From Monosiga brevicollis MX1 (taxonomy: Eukaryota; Opisthokonta; Choanoflagellata; Craspedida; Salpingoecidae): a DNA stretch of 18,524 nt. The notes beneath the pieces were generated by a model. That model made no database searches and was not told where the DNA came from. It worked only from the letters and a program-made list of their open reading frames with translations. The stretch covers positions 276,412 to 294,935 of the forward strand of contig NW_001865077.1 in the NCBI RefSeq assembly GCF_000002865.3, given 5' to 3'. The translations under genes were made by a program, and so were the position numbers. Shown one piece after another: positions 1-13,180 of the stretch. Position 1 is the first letter of the stretch. Each line of letters begins with the position of its first letter.

Positions 1-1
1 T

Positions 2-2528
2 TTGTCGCTGGCCTCACATCTTTGTGGCTTGCAATATGCAGCCTTGGTGATTGACGAGCTATTCGACTCCCTCCTGCCCTATCTCGCCAGCCCAAACGCC
101 TGGTCCTCGCCACTCGCCCAGGTAGGCCTTGTTGCCCGTGGAGTATAGATACCTATAGATGCCTCTTGTTTTCTCTCATCCATGCTTCCATAAAGTGCTT
201 TCATAAAGTGCCGTGCTTCCATGCCGCTTTCCCTTGCATGGCTTTTGTCCAGCGCGCGCCATGTCTGCTCTGGCTTTGCTTTTGCTCTGCCTCCTTCCTC
301 AACAATCTGCTTTTTTTTTTTTTTTCCGCGCTTGTGGCCTAGCTTTGTATCGAGATGGCACGCATGGGCGAAGATGGCCTTTTGCAAGGCGAGCTTATCA
401 ACATAGTCACCGCGTGCACGGCGCCTGCCGCGCTCACCCACTTGGAGGAGCAGTACGGCCAGATCAATGTGACGGATGAGGATCGACAGGCCACTCATCA
501 AAATCGCGATACTGAGCTCACAGCCGCCCTGGCTGCGCTTGCCGTGGATGGTTACAACACAACCTTGATTGAGACGCATCACGCCACAGGCGATGATGCC
601 ACTTGGCTGCCGTACTGCCATGCCGATGGGGCGACTGTCGAGCATCCCGCGACGCTCAACCTCGCAAACAGCTATCACGAACAGGCGGGGCCTTCTGACG
701 GTCTTCGAAGCACCAGCTTCATCTTGCCGAACCCCTCGTCCCTCATTGTGCAGCACGCACAAGCATTTCAACTGACCCTCTTGACGAACATTGTGTCCGA
801 TGACATGGTGCGCAACGTCAGCCAAATTTTGACTCTGGCTGGGTATCAGCGATCTCCCTGCCGACGCACGCTGAATCTGCTGCAAACTTCCCTATTATCT
901 CTGGTGCTGTCCGATGTCTTTACCTGCCTGTCAGCGCTCAAGACGGACGAGCGCCAACGTGCTCTTCAAGCCCGCATGATCGAGCACAACGCCATCAGTA
1001 ATCTCTTTCAGCTCTTCGATTCCCTGCTTTGGGGCGAGCCACAAACTGATGAAGATGAGGGCCATGGTGTCCATGGGCCAGGCTGCCACTGCTCACCCGG
1101 CCGCATCCTGCGCCAACAGTACCTGCGTATTGTCCATGACCTCGTGAATACCACCAACGGCGAGCCGATTTTGCCATTGTTTTTTACAGACCATGAGCGT
1201 GACTTGATTCTGAGCCTAGATGAGCCGTACCGCGATTATCAGCACCTGCGCCCCTGGGCCAAGTACCGGATTGATGCCGAGGAGAGTGAGCGACACGGTT
1301 TTATCATAAAACTCATCGGTGCCTACAAAATCACTCAGCTATCCGATCCCGTCAAGTACGTAGCCGCCCGGTCCACCCTGTGTGTGCGCGCGCGCGAGTG
1401 TGTGTGTGTGTGTGTGTGTGTAGCGTGGTGGCGTGGGACGAGTTTGATGCCACAGACAGGCCTCATGATATTTGAAGATGGGATATGCCTTGGTGCTCAC
1501 GCTTGCGTCATTTTGCCTCTTGCGCCACATGTTGTTGTTGTCTGTAGATGCTCACTGGCCATCACGCTGGAAAACTCAATGCGTGGCGCAAGTCCAGCAG
1601 AGCGCCGATTTATCGGAGCGGCTGGCTTGTTGCAAGCCTTGCTCGACGACGCTTTCGTCTTATATGGCCGTGACTCCAACGTGGACGAAGAGGTTTTGCA
1701 GTTTGTCAACGATTGTTGTGGCTCGCTTCTTGCCGGTACTTTGAGCAACTGGCAACATTTGCACGGGCTTTTGGCATCGCGGGCCTGTGGATTCGATCTT
1801 GCCAGTTTTTGTCAATACTTGTCATATTCTGTGGTATGTTCGTCGCTCGGCCACCTTATCGCGAGAGCGCGCCAATGATTTTTGGCTTGACGTGTGTGTG
1901 TGTGTGTGTGTGTGTGTTGTATTTTTCGATGCAGGTCGGTACCAATCAGTTGGTGCGGTCCATTTTCGTCACCGACTTCAAGTTTGCAGCAGAGGAACCT
2001 GCGCGTCATGCTATTTATCGCGAATTGCCCGTGATCCGCTGGCTGTTGCAACCGCAGAACACGGTGCGCCCGTCCTTCAAGTGCCCACACGCCTCCCACT
2101 GTGTGTCTTGCTTTTGCGTCTCATTACCCAAATTCTTCCTTTGTTTTGTTCAGGCGGCGTATTTGGTCAAATTGCTGACCACGCAGCCTTTGGTCAATTT
2201 GGCTCAGGATCATGTCAGCTGCTACAATACATCCTTGGTCATACTCTATCGTGCGCAATCTGTGGGCGAGCTCGATCTGATCCTCGAATTTGTCGGCAAA
2301 CATCCCAAGGGTTTCTCGGCCCTTGGGTCTCTGAAGCAGTTCTGCATGGCCTGGTGTCAGTATTATCCCAAGCGTCAGCGCGACTTGGCCTCGCTCGCAG
2401 TCACAACAGGTCTTCACCTGGATGACTGGATGCACCTGCACGGCCAACTCAAGGAGCAACTTCCGGAACATTTGGCACGCTTGTCGGCCCAAGACAAATC
2501 GCCAGCGCAACTACCAACAGATGATTAG
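2..2528 (+). CDS. TRPC4AP: TRPC4AP/TRUSS homologue (5' partial)
   Basis: In animals TRPC4AP (TRUSS) is a helical-repeat substrate receptor for the CUL4-DDB1 ubiquitin ligase and a TNFR1/TRPC4-associated scaffold. Exons are 2-121, 343-1355, 1548-1833, 1935-2063 and 2154-2528; every junction keeps frame. They give 640 visible residues ending at TAG. The human protein is about 797 aa, so about 160-200 N-terminal residues lie left of the window. Recognition rests on several collinear blocks. The first is a helix followed by FQLFDSLLWGE (human FDKLIW) around 1006-1044. Next is HGPGCHCSP then a QQYLRIV helix around 1070-1131 (human NCDCSP then QFLRLL). Then come ENSMRGAS (human ESFLRGTT) and HVSCYNTSLVIL near 2208-2242 (human ENVSCLNTSLVIL). 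No membrane segment is evident. Introns 2 and 3 carry GT microsatellites, and introns 2 and 4 are stop-free multiples of three. The family assignment is from remembered homologues and no search was run. Confidence 0.85.
122..342 (+). other. TRPC4AP intron with T15 tract
   Basis: The donor is gtaggc after codon CAG and the acceptor is tggcctag at 335-342. It joins two phase-0 exons. A run of 15 T (311-325) supplies the polypyrimidine tract. The ATG at 355 is downstream of the acceptor and in frame with upstream coding sequence, so it should not be taken as the gene start. Confidence 0.75.
1379..1421. repeat. Intronic GT/GC microsatellite
   Basis: Alternating purine-pyrimidine tract with GT, GC, then GT dinucleotides. 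It lies just downstream of the gtacgt donor of TRPC4AP intron 2. The composition favours Z-DNA and would place UG repeats in the pre-mRNA. Confidence 0.95.
1892..1918. repeat. Intronic GT microsatellite
   Basis: About 13 GT dinucleotides in TRPC4AP intron 3 (1834-1934). It ends 16 nt before the gcag acceptor and so occupies the usual branch/polypyrimidine region. Confidence 0.95.
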
Positions 2529-3035
2529 AGCAAACCCATGTAAATCAAATCGAGTGTGCAAAAGAGAAAGATTTGGATCCATCGAGCATGTTGCGTGACT
2601 GAAAAGCCTGTCAAAAGCAACTGAGAGAACAACATGCATTATTCATTCAAGCTTTGGTCTCAATTGGAGCAGCAAGAGAAAAAAAAAAAAAAAGAAGAGA
2701 AAGAAAGGGTGAAAGCAAATGGCGAAGCGTGTGTCCCAGAACGCAAAAAAAAGGGAAGCATTGGGTAGCTAGGTTGAGATCAGTTGGGTGGTGAATACTT
2801 GGTGAGAAAAAAAAAAAGGAAAGAAGAAGGAAAAAAAAAGAAGAGAGGGGGAATCGGAAACAGGATGTTAAGGGACGTAGTAGAGTGCGTTTGTGGGGCC
2901 CATCATGGATGGCTGGCCTCGCGACAAGTGCGATGTGACACGGGAACAAAACACAAGGGAAAAGAACAAAGGAGAAAAGAACAATGTCATGTTGCATGTG
3001 CAAAATGATGATCAAACGGTTGGGGCTCAAAGAAT
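2529..3035. other. Convergent 3' intergenic region, TRPC4AP/PHB
   Basis: This stretch holds the 3' UTRs of both flanking genes. It contains several A-tracts on the plus strand (about 2680-2694, 2744-2752, 2808-2817 and 2830-2839), which would be T-rich in the PHB 3' UTR. I see no canonical AATAAA on either strand. No convincing coding potential is present; the open frames are low-complexity Phe/Ser/Leu or Lys/Arg runs. Confidence 0.7.
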
Positions 3036-4155
3036 TTAAGCCTGGAGGTTGAAGAGCATGTTCTTGCCACCGGGAAGGTAGGCAACGTTGCGCGATCGGG
3101 ACATGGTGGCGGCAATGTCCTTGGCAGCATCAATCTTACGCAGCTCAATGAGACCGGTGCCGTGCTCGACAAGGGCCTGGCTAATGAGCTCGGCGGCCTT
3201 GGAATCACCCTCGGCGCGGATGACGTTGGCAATCTTCTCCTGCTCGGCACGTTCGACAAGGAAGCGGGCGCGCTCAGCCTCCTGCTGGGCCACTTGCTTC
3301 ATCTCGACGGCTTGAGTAAACTCTTGGCCGAAGGTCAGGTGGGTGATGCTGATATCGTCGAGAATGACGTGGAAGTCACCAGCACGGGCGTTGAGAGCCT
3401 CGCGGCACTTCATCGAAACAATCTCACGCTGGGTGATGAGCTCTGCGGCATCGTGCTGGGCCACCACGGCCTTGAGCACTTCGTGACCAATGGAGGGGAG
3501 AATACGCTCGTCATAGTCGGGGCCGTAGTTCTGAGCAAAAGCAAGAGAAGGAAGGGGGGCGGGGGTTTGATTCGATGAGTGAGCTGGAAAAGAAAAAAAG
3601 CAAAAAAACAAAAAAAAACAAAAGACGCAATGACTGCATGGGCAGCATACCTTGTGAATCCAGGGCAAAGCAGGAATTTCGGGGCGGTAGAGGATACGGA
3701 GAGTGATGTTGACGTTCTGCAAGTCCTTGGAGGGGGTGACGACGGGAATGTTGCGGGGCTGGCTACGAACGTCATAGATGACGGGGGTCTGGACCCAGGG
3801 GATCATAAAGTGGGTACCCTCACCACGAACAAAGTCGCTCACACCACGAAACTGGTCGAAGATCACACCGCGGTGACCACCGTCCACTGCAGTAACAGGC
3901 ATCGAAGCAAACGAAGTGACCACATGAGAAAATGAGTGGTGGGAGGTGCACGAAAGGGAAACCGGGGTACGAAATGTCGAGTAAGCCCAAAGGGGGGCGA
4001 ACAAGGTTCCGGCTCAAGATTGAAAGGGACGGAATAATGGCACGGCAAAGGTAGAAATGAGCAAGCCTACCGTTGAAAAGGGCGGTTTCGACGACAACGC
4101 CAGTTGCGGCCAGACCGGTACCCAGCCAGCCAAGCTTGGTCAGCAGCGATGCCAT
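3036..4155 (-). CDS. PHB1: Prohibitin-1
   Basis: Prohibitin-1 forms the ring-shaped PHB1/PHB2 scaffold of the mitochondrial inner membrane, which regulates m-AAA protease activity and respiratory-complex stability. Exons (minus strand) are 4155-4071, 3886-3651 and 3530-3036. The joins are in phase and give 271 aa, against 272 in human. Residues about 8-25 form the N-terminal hydrophobic membrane anchor. The PHB/SPFH domain follows, starting [16 protein letters not shown], with [12 protein letters not shown] and [14 protein letters not shown]. The [17 protein letters not shown] coiled coil and the [10 protein letters not shown] segment come next, then [12 protein letters not shown] near the C-terminus. 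The start ATG has A at -3 and G at +4 and is preceded by a pyrimidine-rich leader. PHB2 is ruled out by length and N-terminal sequence. Intron 2 (3531-3650, 120 nt) has no in-frame stop, so retention would insert 40 residues. The gene converges on TRPC4AP. Confidence 0.97.
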
Positions 4156-4890
4156 GATGCCGTTCTCTGCTGCGAGTCCTTTGGTCGAAGGAGGGAAGGA
4201 AAAGGGGAAGGAAAGGGCGAGAGGACGCTCCTGTGTGACATAAGAAGAGGAAAGACAAGGCGAGTAGATGCGCAAATGAGGTGGGCGAGGTCATGAAGCA
4301 AGGATACAAATGCAGAGACCAGAGCACCAGACGGAAAAAAAAAAAAAAACCGGAGAAGAAAACCAGAAGCCAAGCGCACAGAAAACGAGGCTGGGTGACA
4401 ACAACGACGGAGACATGGGCAAATGCCGTTCAGCACCAACACGCGCACGAAAGAAGAGAAGCAGACACGGAGACAGAGCAGAGCCATCAAGAGACACACA
4501 CGCTCGCACACATGCACGCGGGCGCGGTTGCTCGACTCTTTCAACCACAAATGGAACAAGTCACCCTCGCGCCTGAGGGGGGTTGACGACATCTTGGGGC
4601 AAGCCCTCCCATCCCCTCTTGACAACGCATGACGACGAATGGAAGATGACACGGCTTCAAACACCGCGCTTGCTCGAGCACAGGACCAAGCTTCACGCGG
4701 CGCTGCCGTTTTCGTGTCAATACATTTCCCAGTGACTCGCACGAGACGAGACGAGGGACCAATGGATACAAAAAAACGCCTCAGTCAAGGAGAGGAGAGC
4801 GCGAATAAAGACAGTGGCGTGTCATGCAGCAACAGCTTTAACAGGAAGAGGAGAAGAAGCAGCAGCCGGAGGAGGAGATGGCGCTGCCAT

Positions 4891-4929
4891 TTCTCTCTCT
4901 TTCTCTCTCTCTCGCTCTCTCTCTCTCTC
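4891..4929. repeat. CT-rich simple repeat
   Basis: Slightly interrupted CT/TTTCT tract. It ends 28 bp before the first CAGAGA motif of the spaced array. Confidence 0.95.
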
Positions 4930-4957
4930 GTACCGTGCAAAGTAAAAATACAAAGGG

Positions 4958-5137
4958 CAGAGAGGGTGTGCTGCTGAGTGAATCTGGTAGAGAGGTGTTG
5001 TGTTGCAGTGTGAAATTCAGAGAGTGAGGACGGGGTTGGGAATGTTATAAAGGGGAAAGCAGACCAGATTCAGAGAGTCGGTCTTCAGGAGAGGGTTGTC
5101 AAAGAGATGGAGCAAGCGGGAGGCAGAGGCTGAGAGG
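4958..5137 (+). repeat. Spaced CAGAGA motif array A
   Basis: CAGAGAG-like words begin at 4958, 4988 (TAGAGAGG), 5018 and 5071. Weaker matches are near 5102 (AAGAGA) and 5131 (TGAGAG). The first three are exactly 30 bp apart and the last intervals are about 31 and 29 bp. TATAAA at 5046-5051 sits where the next 30-bp step after 5018 would fall. Sequences between motifs are not alike, so this is not an ordinary minisatellite. Confidence 0.45.
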
Positions 5138-5375
5138 GAGGTCTACAAAGCAAGAACGAAACCACCACCATGTGGTCACACAGCCGCTTGACCAGACGAT
5201 CGCAGCCTGACCGCTATCTCTGCTAACGCTTTAATTTTGCTTTGGGGCTTGTGCTGGCTGGTGCTGCTTCTCTGCTCGTCTGTGTGTTGCATGGTGTTTC
5301 GCGTTGTCTTACATTACCTTTCAGTTGGTTCAAATAAATGTCGAAAACAGTTGTTGTACCTCATCACCGTCGGTG

Positions 5376-5429
5376 AACACGTGTTGCCAACAAGGTATCG
5401 TTCAGTCGTCTCGCCAAAACACGTGTTGC
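5376..5429. promoter_or_regulatory. Paired palindromic CACGTG boxes
   Basis: The 12-mer AACACGTGTTGC occurs at 5376-5387 and 5418-5429. Each contains the perfect 10-bp palindrome AACACGTGTT with a CACGTG E-box core. The spacing is 42 bp, about four helical turns. CACGTG is the known core for bHLH-type factors such as MYC/MAX or USF; occupancy here is inference. The nearest genes are TBCD (3' side) and PHB (about 1.2 kb upstream of its start). Confidence 0.4.
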
Positions 5430-5486
5430 TCACAGCTTTTGCTACCACCTGTTCCACAGGCCAACTTGCAATGCTCTTACACCACT

Positions 5487-5523
5487 GACAACATGGTTTT
5501 ACAACATGCTTTCACAACACATG
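5487..5523. repeat. 13-bp tandem repeat, about 2.7 copies
   Basis: The word ACAACATG followed by a T-rich spacer is repeated at about 13-bp steps (about 5488 and 5501). A third diverged copy, ACAACACATG, begins near 5514. Confidence 0.6.
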
Positions 5524-5703
5524 CGTCATTGCAAGAGGAGGGAGGCTTGATGGGCTGCCCCCTAAGATGGCGCGCAGTCGGTGTGCCCGCGGCTCGACCG
5601 AAGCGATTTCAGTGGAACTGAGAGAGAGGAAGTGCACAGCTGGCGGGCCGTCGGTTACACCTTTTAATTTAGGGAGAGGGAATGAGGGGATGAACGGCAT
5701 GAG

Positions 5704-10835
<5,132 letters not shown>

Positions 10836-10843
10836 CGCGTCCC

Positions 10844-10844
<1 letters not shown>

Positions 10845-10884
<40 letters not shown>
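10845..10884. repeat. CT microsatellite (GA on TBCD strand)
   Basis: About 20 CT dinucleotides with one interruption. On the minus strand this is a GA tract ending 9 nt before the TBCD start codon, so it probably lies in the 5' UTR or core promoter. Confidence 0.95.
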
Positions 10885-10921
10885 AAAATAAAATTTTCTC
10901 AAAACTCGAAAATGCGTTCAA

Positions 10922-10923
<2 letters not shown>

Positions 10924-10952
<29 letters not shown>
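10924..10952. repeat. GT microsatellite
   Basis: About 14 GT dinucleotides, 40 bp beyond the CT tract upstream of TBCD. Minus-strand sense is CA. Confidence 0.95.
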
Positions 10953-11109
10953 GAAAGACTGACTTTCTGTCTCTCTTAGTGATGATATCCCACCTCGAGA
11001 TAAAGAGCCAAGAGTATGGGGGCCAAAACAGGTGACGCGGGGCCCAAAGTTGGTGCAGGTGCCCAAAGGATCATCTATCGAGAATGAGACGCACGCACGC
11101 TGGACGGTT

Positions 11110-11133
11110 CATCATCATCATCATCATCATCAT
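11110..11133. repeat. CAT trinucleotide repeat
   Basis: About eight CAT/ATC units in the ATP5PD-TBCD intergenic region. Confidence 0.95.
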
Positions 11134-11696
11134 TGGGGACTCTGAATTGTCATCTCTGTGGGCAAAACTGTGCGTGACAATCACCCCAAAAGGGTCTGCC
11201 ATTCGCCGATGAAAACAAACGCGCTGCGTAGGTAACAAGTCACAAGCAAAGGCAATGCCAACAGAGAGGCGAGATGCTTAAAAAAAACGGAGAGGAGAGG
11301 GCAAGGACCGATACAGTCCAGAAGGGAAAAGAGAAAAAATGGAAAAACCAAACAGACAAAGGCGTCGATGCAAAGACAAATGCGTTCCATATACGGCCGG
11401 CGGCGGGACCGGGCTCAAGAAACTGCAGCTGAAGCTCAGAAACGGAGACATGAACAAGGTAGAAGAGGCCAAAGCATCGAGGCTTGAATCATGGCCGTCC
11501 ACCCCGGGCGTCAAGGTTTGTATCCAATCATGTACCAGCTCCAAACATCAGCACCAGCTCCAAGCTCGGGGTCCCGTGGTCGCGACATGACCGCCACGGA
11601 AGACAAGCCAGTGGTACAAAGAGGGCGAAAAAGGATGGAAGCACGCAGTCTCTTGGACTGGGACCAGGAGGAGCATGCGGCCAGTACCAATGTGAT

Positions 11697-12609
11697 TTAT
11701 TGGTACTTGTGCTGGGCAATTTCAGCCTTAATCTCGCGCTGCCACTCGGGCTTGTCCGCCAGGAACTCGTCAACAGTGACATCAGCCACGGGCTTCTCGC
11801 TCTTGATCGACTCAAGCTGGGCCTTGAGCTCGGCAATGCGGGCATCAGCCTTGGCAATGACCTGCTGAGCCTCTGTCTCGGCAGCCTTCTGCTCCTGAGA
11901 AATCTGGTCCGACACGGTGTCGGCCGGATACTCAACCTTGATGCTGTCGTAGGCCTTCTTGATCTCATCAACGTAGCCAGTGGCGTTGATGACGCTCTTG
12001 TAGTGCGCCCAGTCAATGGGCTCGGGCTGGGCGACAGTCTTGGCCAGGCTGCAAATATTGAGGAGAAAAAAGCGCGACAATGTGTCAGAGTCACGAAACG
12101 TCTGCGGCAGTGCGTTCTGGTATTTTATGGGCCACCCTATTATAGACTGCTAGGATTGCACGGCCTGTCTCGGGACTGAACTATGCCGCTGGTATGCGAG
12201 CGCGATACTGGGGTGTGCTGCACTTGCCTGCTCTGAACGGCCAAGTAGGCGTTGCGCAGGGCCGTCACGTCAGCGCGGGCGCTGGCGGGCACACGGGCCA
12301 CCATGGCCGCAAAGTCAAAGACGCGCTTGCCAGCCTCACTACACACCCGAGCAACGGGAACCAGGGGACGGAACCGAGCAGGACGGCACAGGAAGTCAAA
12401 AGGTCAGACCAGCGCCAAGATTTTGTTGGCCCAAATCAAGGCTGCGCGCTTAATTTCTTGCGCCAAGCTCACAGCGAGTGCGAGCGACTGGAGCAGCAGC
12501 AGCAGTCTCACACCCCAGGGGGCCAAGGGAAAGACCAAGCGTGCCAGTGGCAGCGGCCATTCGTGCTGTCTTCTGAATGCAAGGGTGCCGAGACGTACCG
12601 GGATGCCAT
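11697..12609 (-). CDS. ATP5PD: Mitochondrial ATP synthase subunit d
   Basis: Subunit d is part of the peripheral stalk that holds F1 stationary relative to Fo in the mitochondrial inner membrane. Exons are 12609-12599 (only 11 nt), 12338-12228 and 12048-11697. They give 157 aa, against 161 in human. The N-terminus reads MASREAGKRVFDFAAMVARV, matching the family pattern of a short basic start then FDF/IDW. The family signature PEPIDWAHYK lies at about 49-58. It is followed by a long charged helix (about 85-125) that would run along the stalk. The tiny first exon is supported by a gtacgt donor, a tgtgtag acceptor, correct phase, and a start with A at -3 and G at +4. The second intron uses a GC donor. 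The leader contains CT and T tracts. The gene diverges from MDH1B. The import signal is not a classical long presequence, as is usual for this subunit. Confidence 0.93.
12049..12227 (-). other. GC-AG intron in ATP5PD
   Basis: The donor reads CAG|GCAAGT at 12230-12222 and the acceptor reads TTTGCAG|C at 12055-12048. The exon ends in phase 2 (AG) and the next exon supplies C, restoring Ser and then LAKTVAQPEPIDW. The nearby GT (GTGCAG, 4 nt further) would shift the frame. This matches the known GC-AG subclass, which needs near-perfect donor consensus. Confidence 0.85.
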
Positions 12610-12647
12610 TTTGAACAGTTGGACAAAGGAAAAAAAAGAGAGAGAGA

Positions 12648-12682
<35 letters not shown>

Positions 12683-12859
12683 TGAGCGGCAGAGAGAGGT
12701 CTGACATTTGGTAGTGATGTTCAAAACTCGATTATTTTTTTCCCCTGGTGGGGTATTACGACATCCCTCCAAGTACATGGAACCGGTTACGTAATCGATG
12801 GGTGGGCAGAGTGTAGCCAATGCCACAGTTGCCAAAAGAACCAGTGTTCTCAACATCAT
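12404..12859 (-). CDS. Possible small secreted-protein ORF (doubtful)
   Basis: From an ATG-ATG pair at 12859-12854 the minus strand reads MMLRTLVLLATVALATLC. This has the form of a signal peptide with a plausible cleavage after VALA. About 40 polar residues with several Cys and an NIT glycosylation site follow. The frame then runs into Ser-Leu repeats encoded by the GA/CT tract and stops at 12404, overlapping ATP5PD exon 1 and its first intron on the same strand. That overlap makes an unspliced product unlikely. If the 5' part is real, it would be a first exon spliced elsewhere. I recognise no family. Confidence 0.18.
12638..12680. repeat. GA microsatellite (CT on ATP5PD strand)
   Basis: Nearly pure GA tract beginning about 29 bp upstream of the ATP5PD start codon. 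On the coding strand it forms a CT tract followed by a T run, likely in the leader or core promoter. Confidence 0.95.
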
Positions 12860-13012
12860 TCTACAACAAGAATTCCCCGTTGGCCTTGGCAACGCCCCTT
12901 AAAGTGTGTAAGAGAGCGCGCCGCACGGGCCGAGTCAAACGGCAACCCCCATGCCCACCATGAGAGAGCCAAGGGACATGCATGCTGTGTGGGAGAGAGG
13001 ATGAGCGAGAGC

Positions 13013-13014
<2 letters not shown>

Positions 13015-13062
<48 letters not shown>

Positions 13063-13090
13063 ACGAAAGAGAGAGAGAGTGTGTGTGTGT
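13015..13090. repeat. Compound GA/GT repeat
   Basis: An interrupted GA tract (13015-13079) passes directly into a GT run (13080-13090). Confidence 0.95.
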
Positions 13091-13180
13091 GGGGTAGAGA
13101 GCGAACCGCATAGGGAAGAGGCGCGCCAGCGGATTCAAGAAATCACCGTTTGTGCGACGAAACGCGCCAACAAACACAAA

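Larger units (their letters stand above)
4156..5703. other. Intergenic region: PHB promoter side and TBCD 3' side
   Basis: This 1.5-kb gap between two minus-strand genes has no recognised gene. Reading right to left, it holds TBCD 3' flank (about 5540-5703), a 13-bp tandem repeat (5487-5523), two palindromic AACACGTGTT boxes (5376-5429), a spaced CAGAGA array with TATAAA (4958-5137), a CT tract (4891-4929), a CCAAT sequence near 4760, an A-tract near 4336-4349, and a polypurine stretch that becomes the pyrimidine-rich PHB leader. An AATAAA occurs on the plus strand near 5333. A 200-aa minus-strand open frame (4742-4140) looks compositional and was rejected. Confidence 0.6.
10836..11696. other. 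Intergenic region upstream of TBCD, downstream of ATP5PD
   Basis: It contains the TBCD promoter side (CT, GT and an AAAATAAAATTTT stretch) and the ATP5PD 3' UTR side. Simple repeats are CT (10845-10884), GT (10924-10952) and CAT (11110-11133). Open frames here are short and of biased composition. I see no further gene. Confidence 0.65.

Noticed and set aside
79-885. 268-aa minus-strand ORF
   Set aside because: It is antisense to TRPC4AP exons, has no recognisable domain, and crosses the T15 tract as a poly-Lys run.
355-1878. Single 507-aa ORF starting at 355 as a complete gene
   Set aside because: It reads through a spliced intron and into another. The frame continues upstream into exon 2-121 and downstream into later exons of TRPC4AP.
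2-2528. SAPS-domain PP6 regulatory subunit
   Set aside because: Considered because of the helical-repeat look, but the HCSP, RGAS and CYNTSLVIL blocks match TRPC4AP in order, and no SAPS signature is seen.
3036-4155. Prohibitin-2
   Set aside because: Length (271 aa) and the [16 protein letters not shown] and [10 protein letters not shown] segments match PHB1. PHB2 is longer with a different N-terminus.
4140-4742. 200-aa minus-strand ORF overlapping the PHB start
   Set aside because: It is in a different frame from PHB, has biased Phe/Ser/Cys/Arg composition from A/G-rich sequence, and shows no family resemblance.
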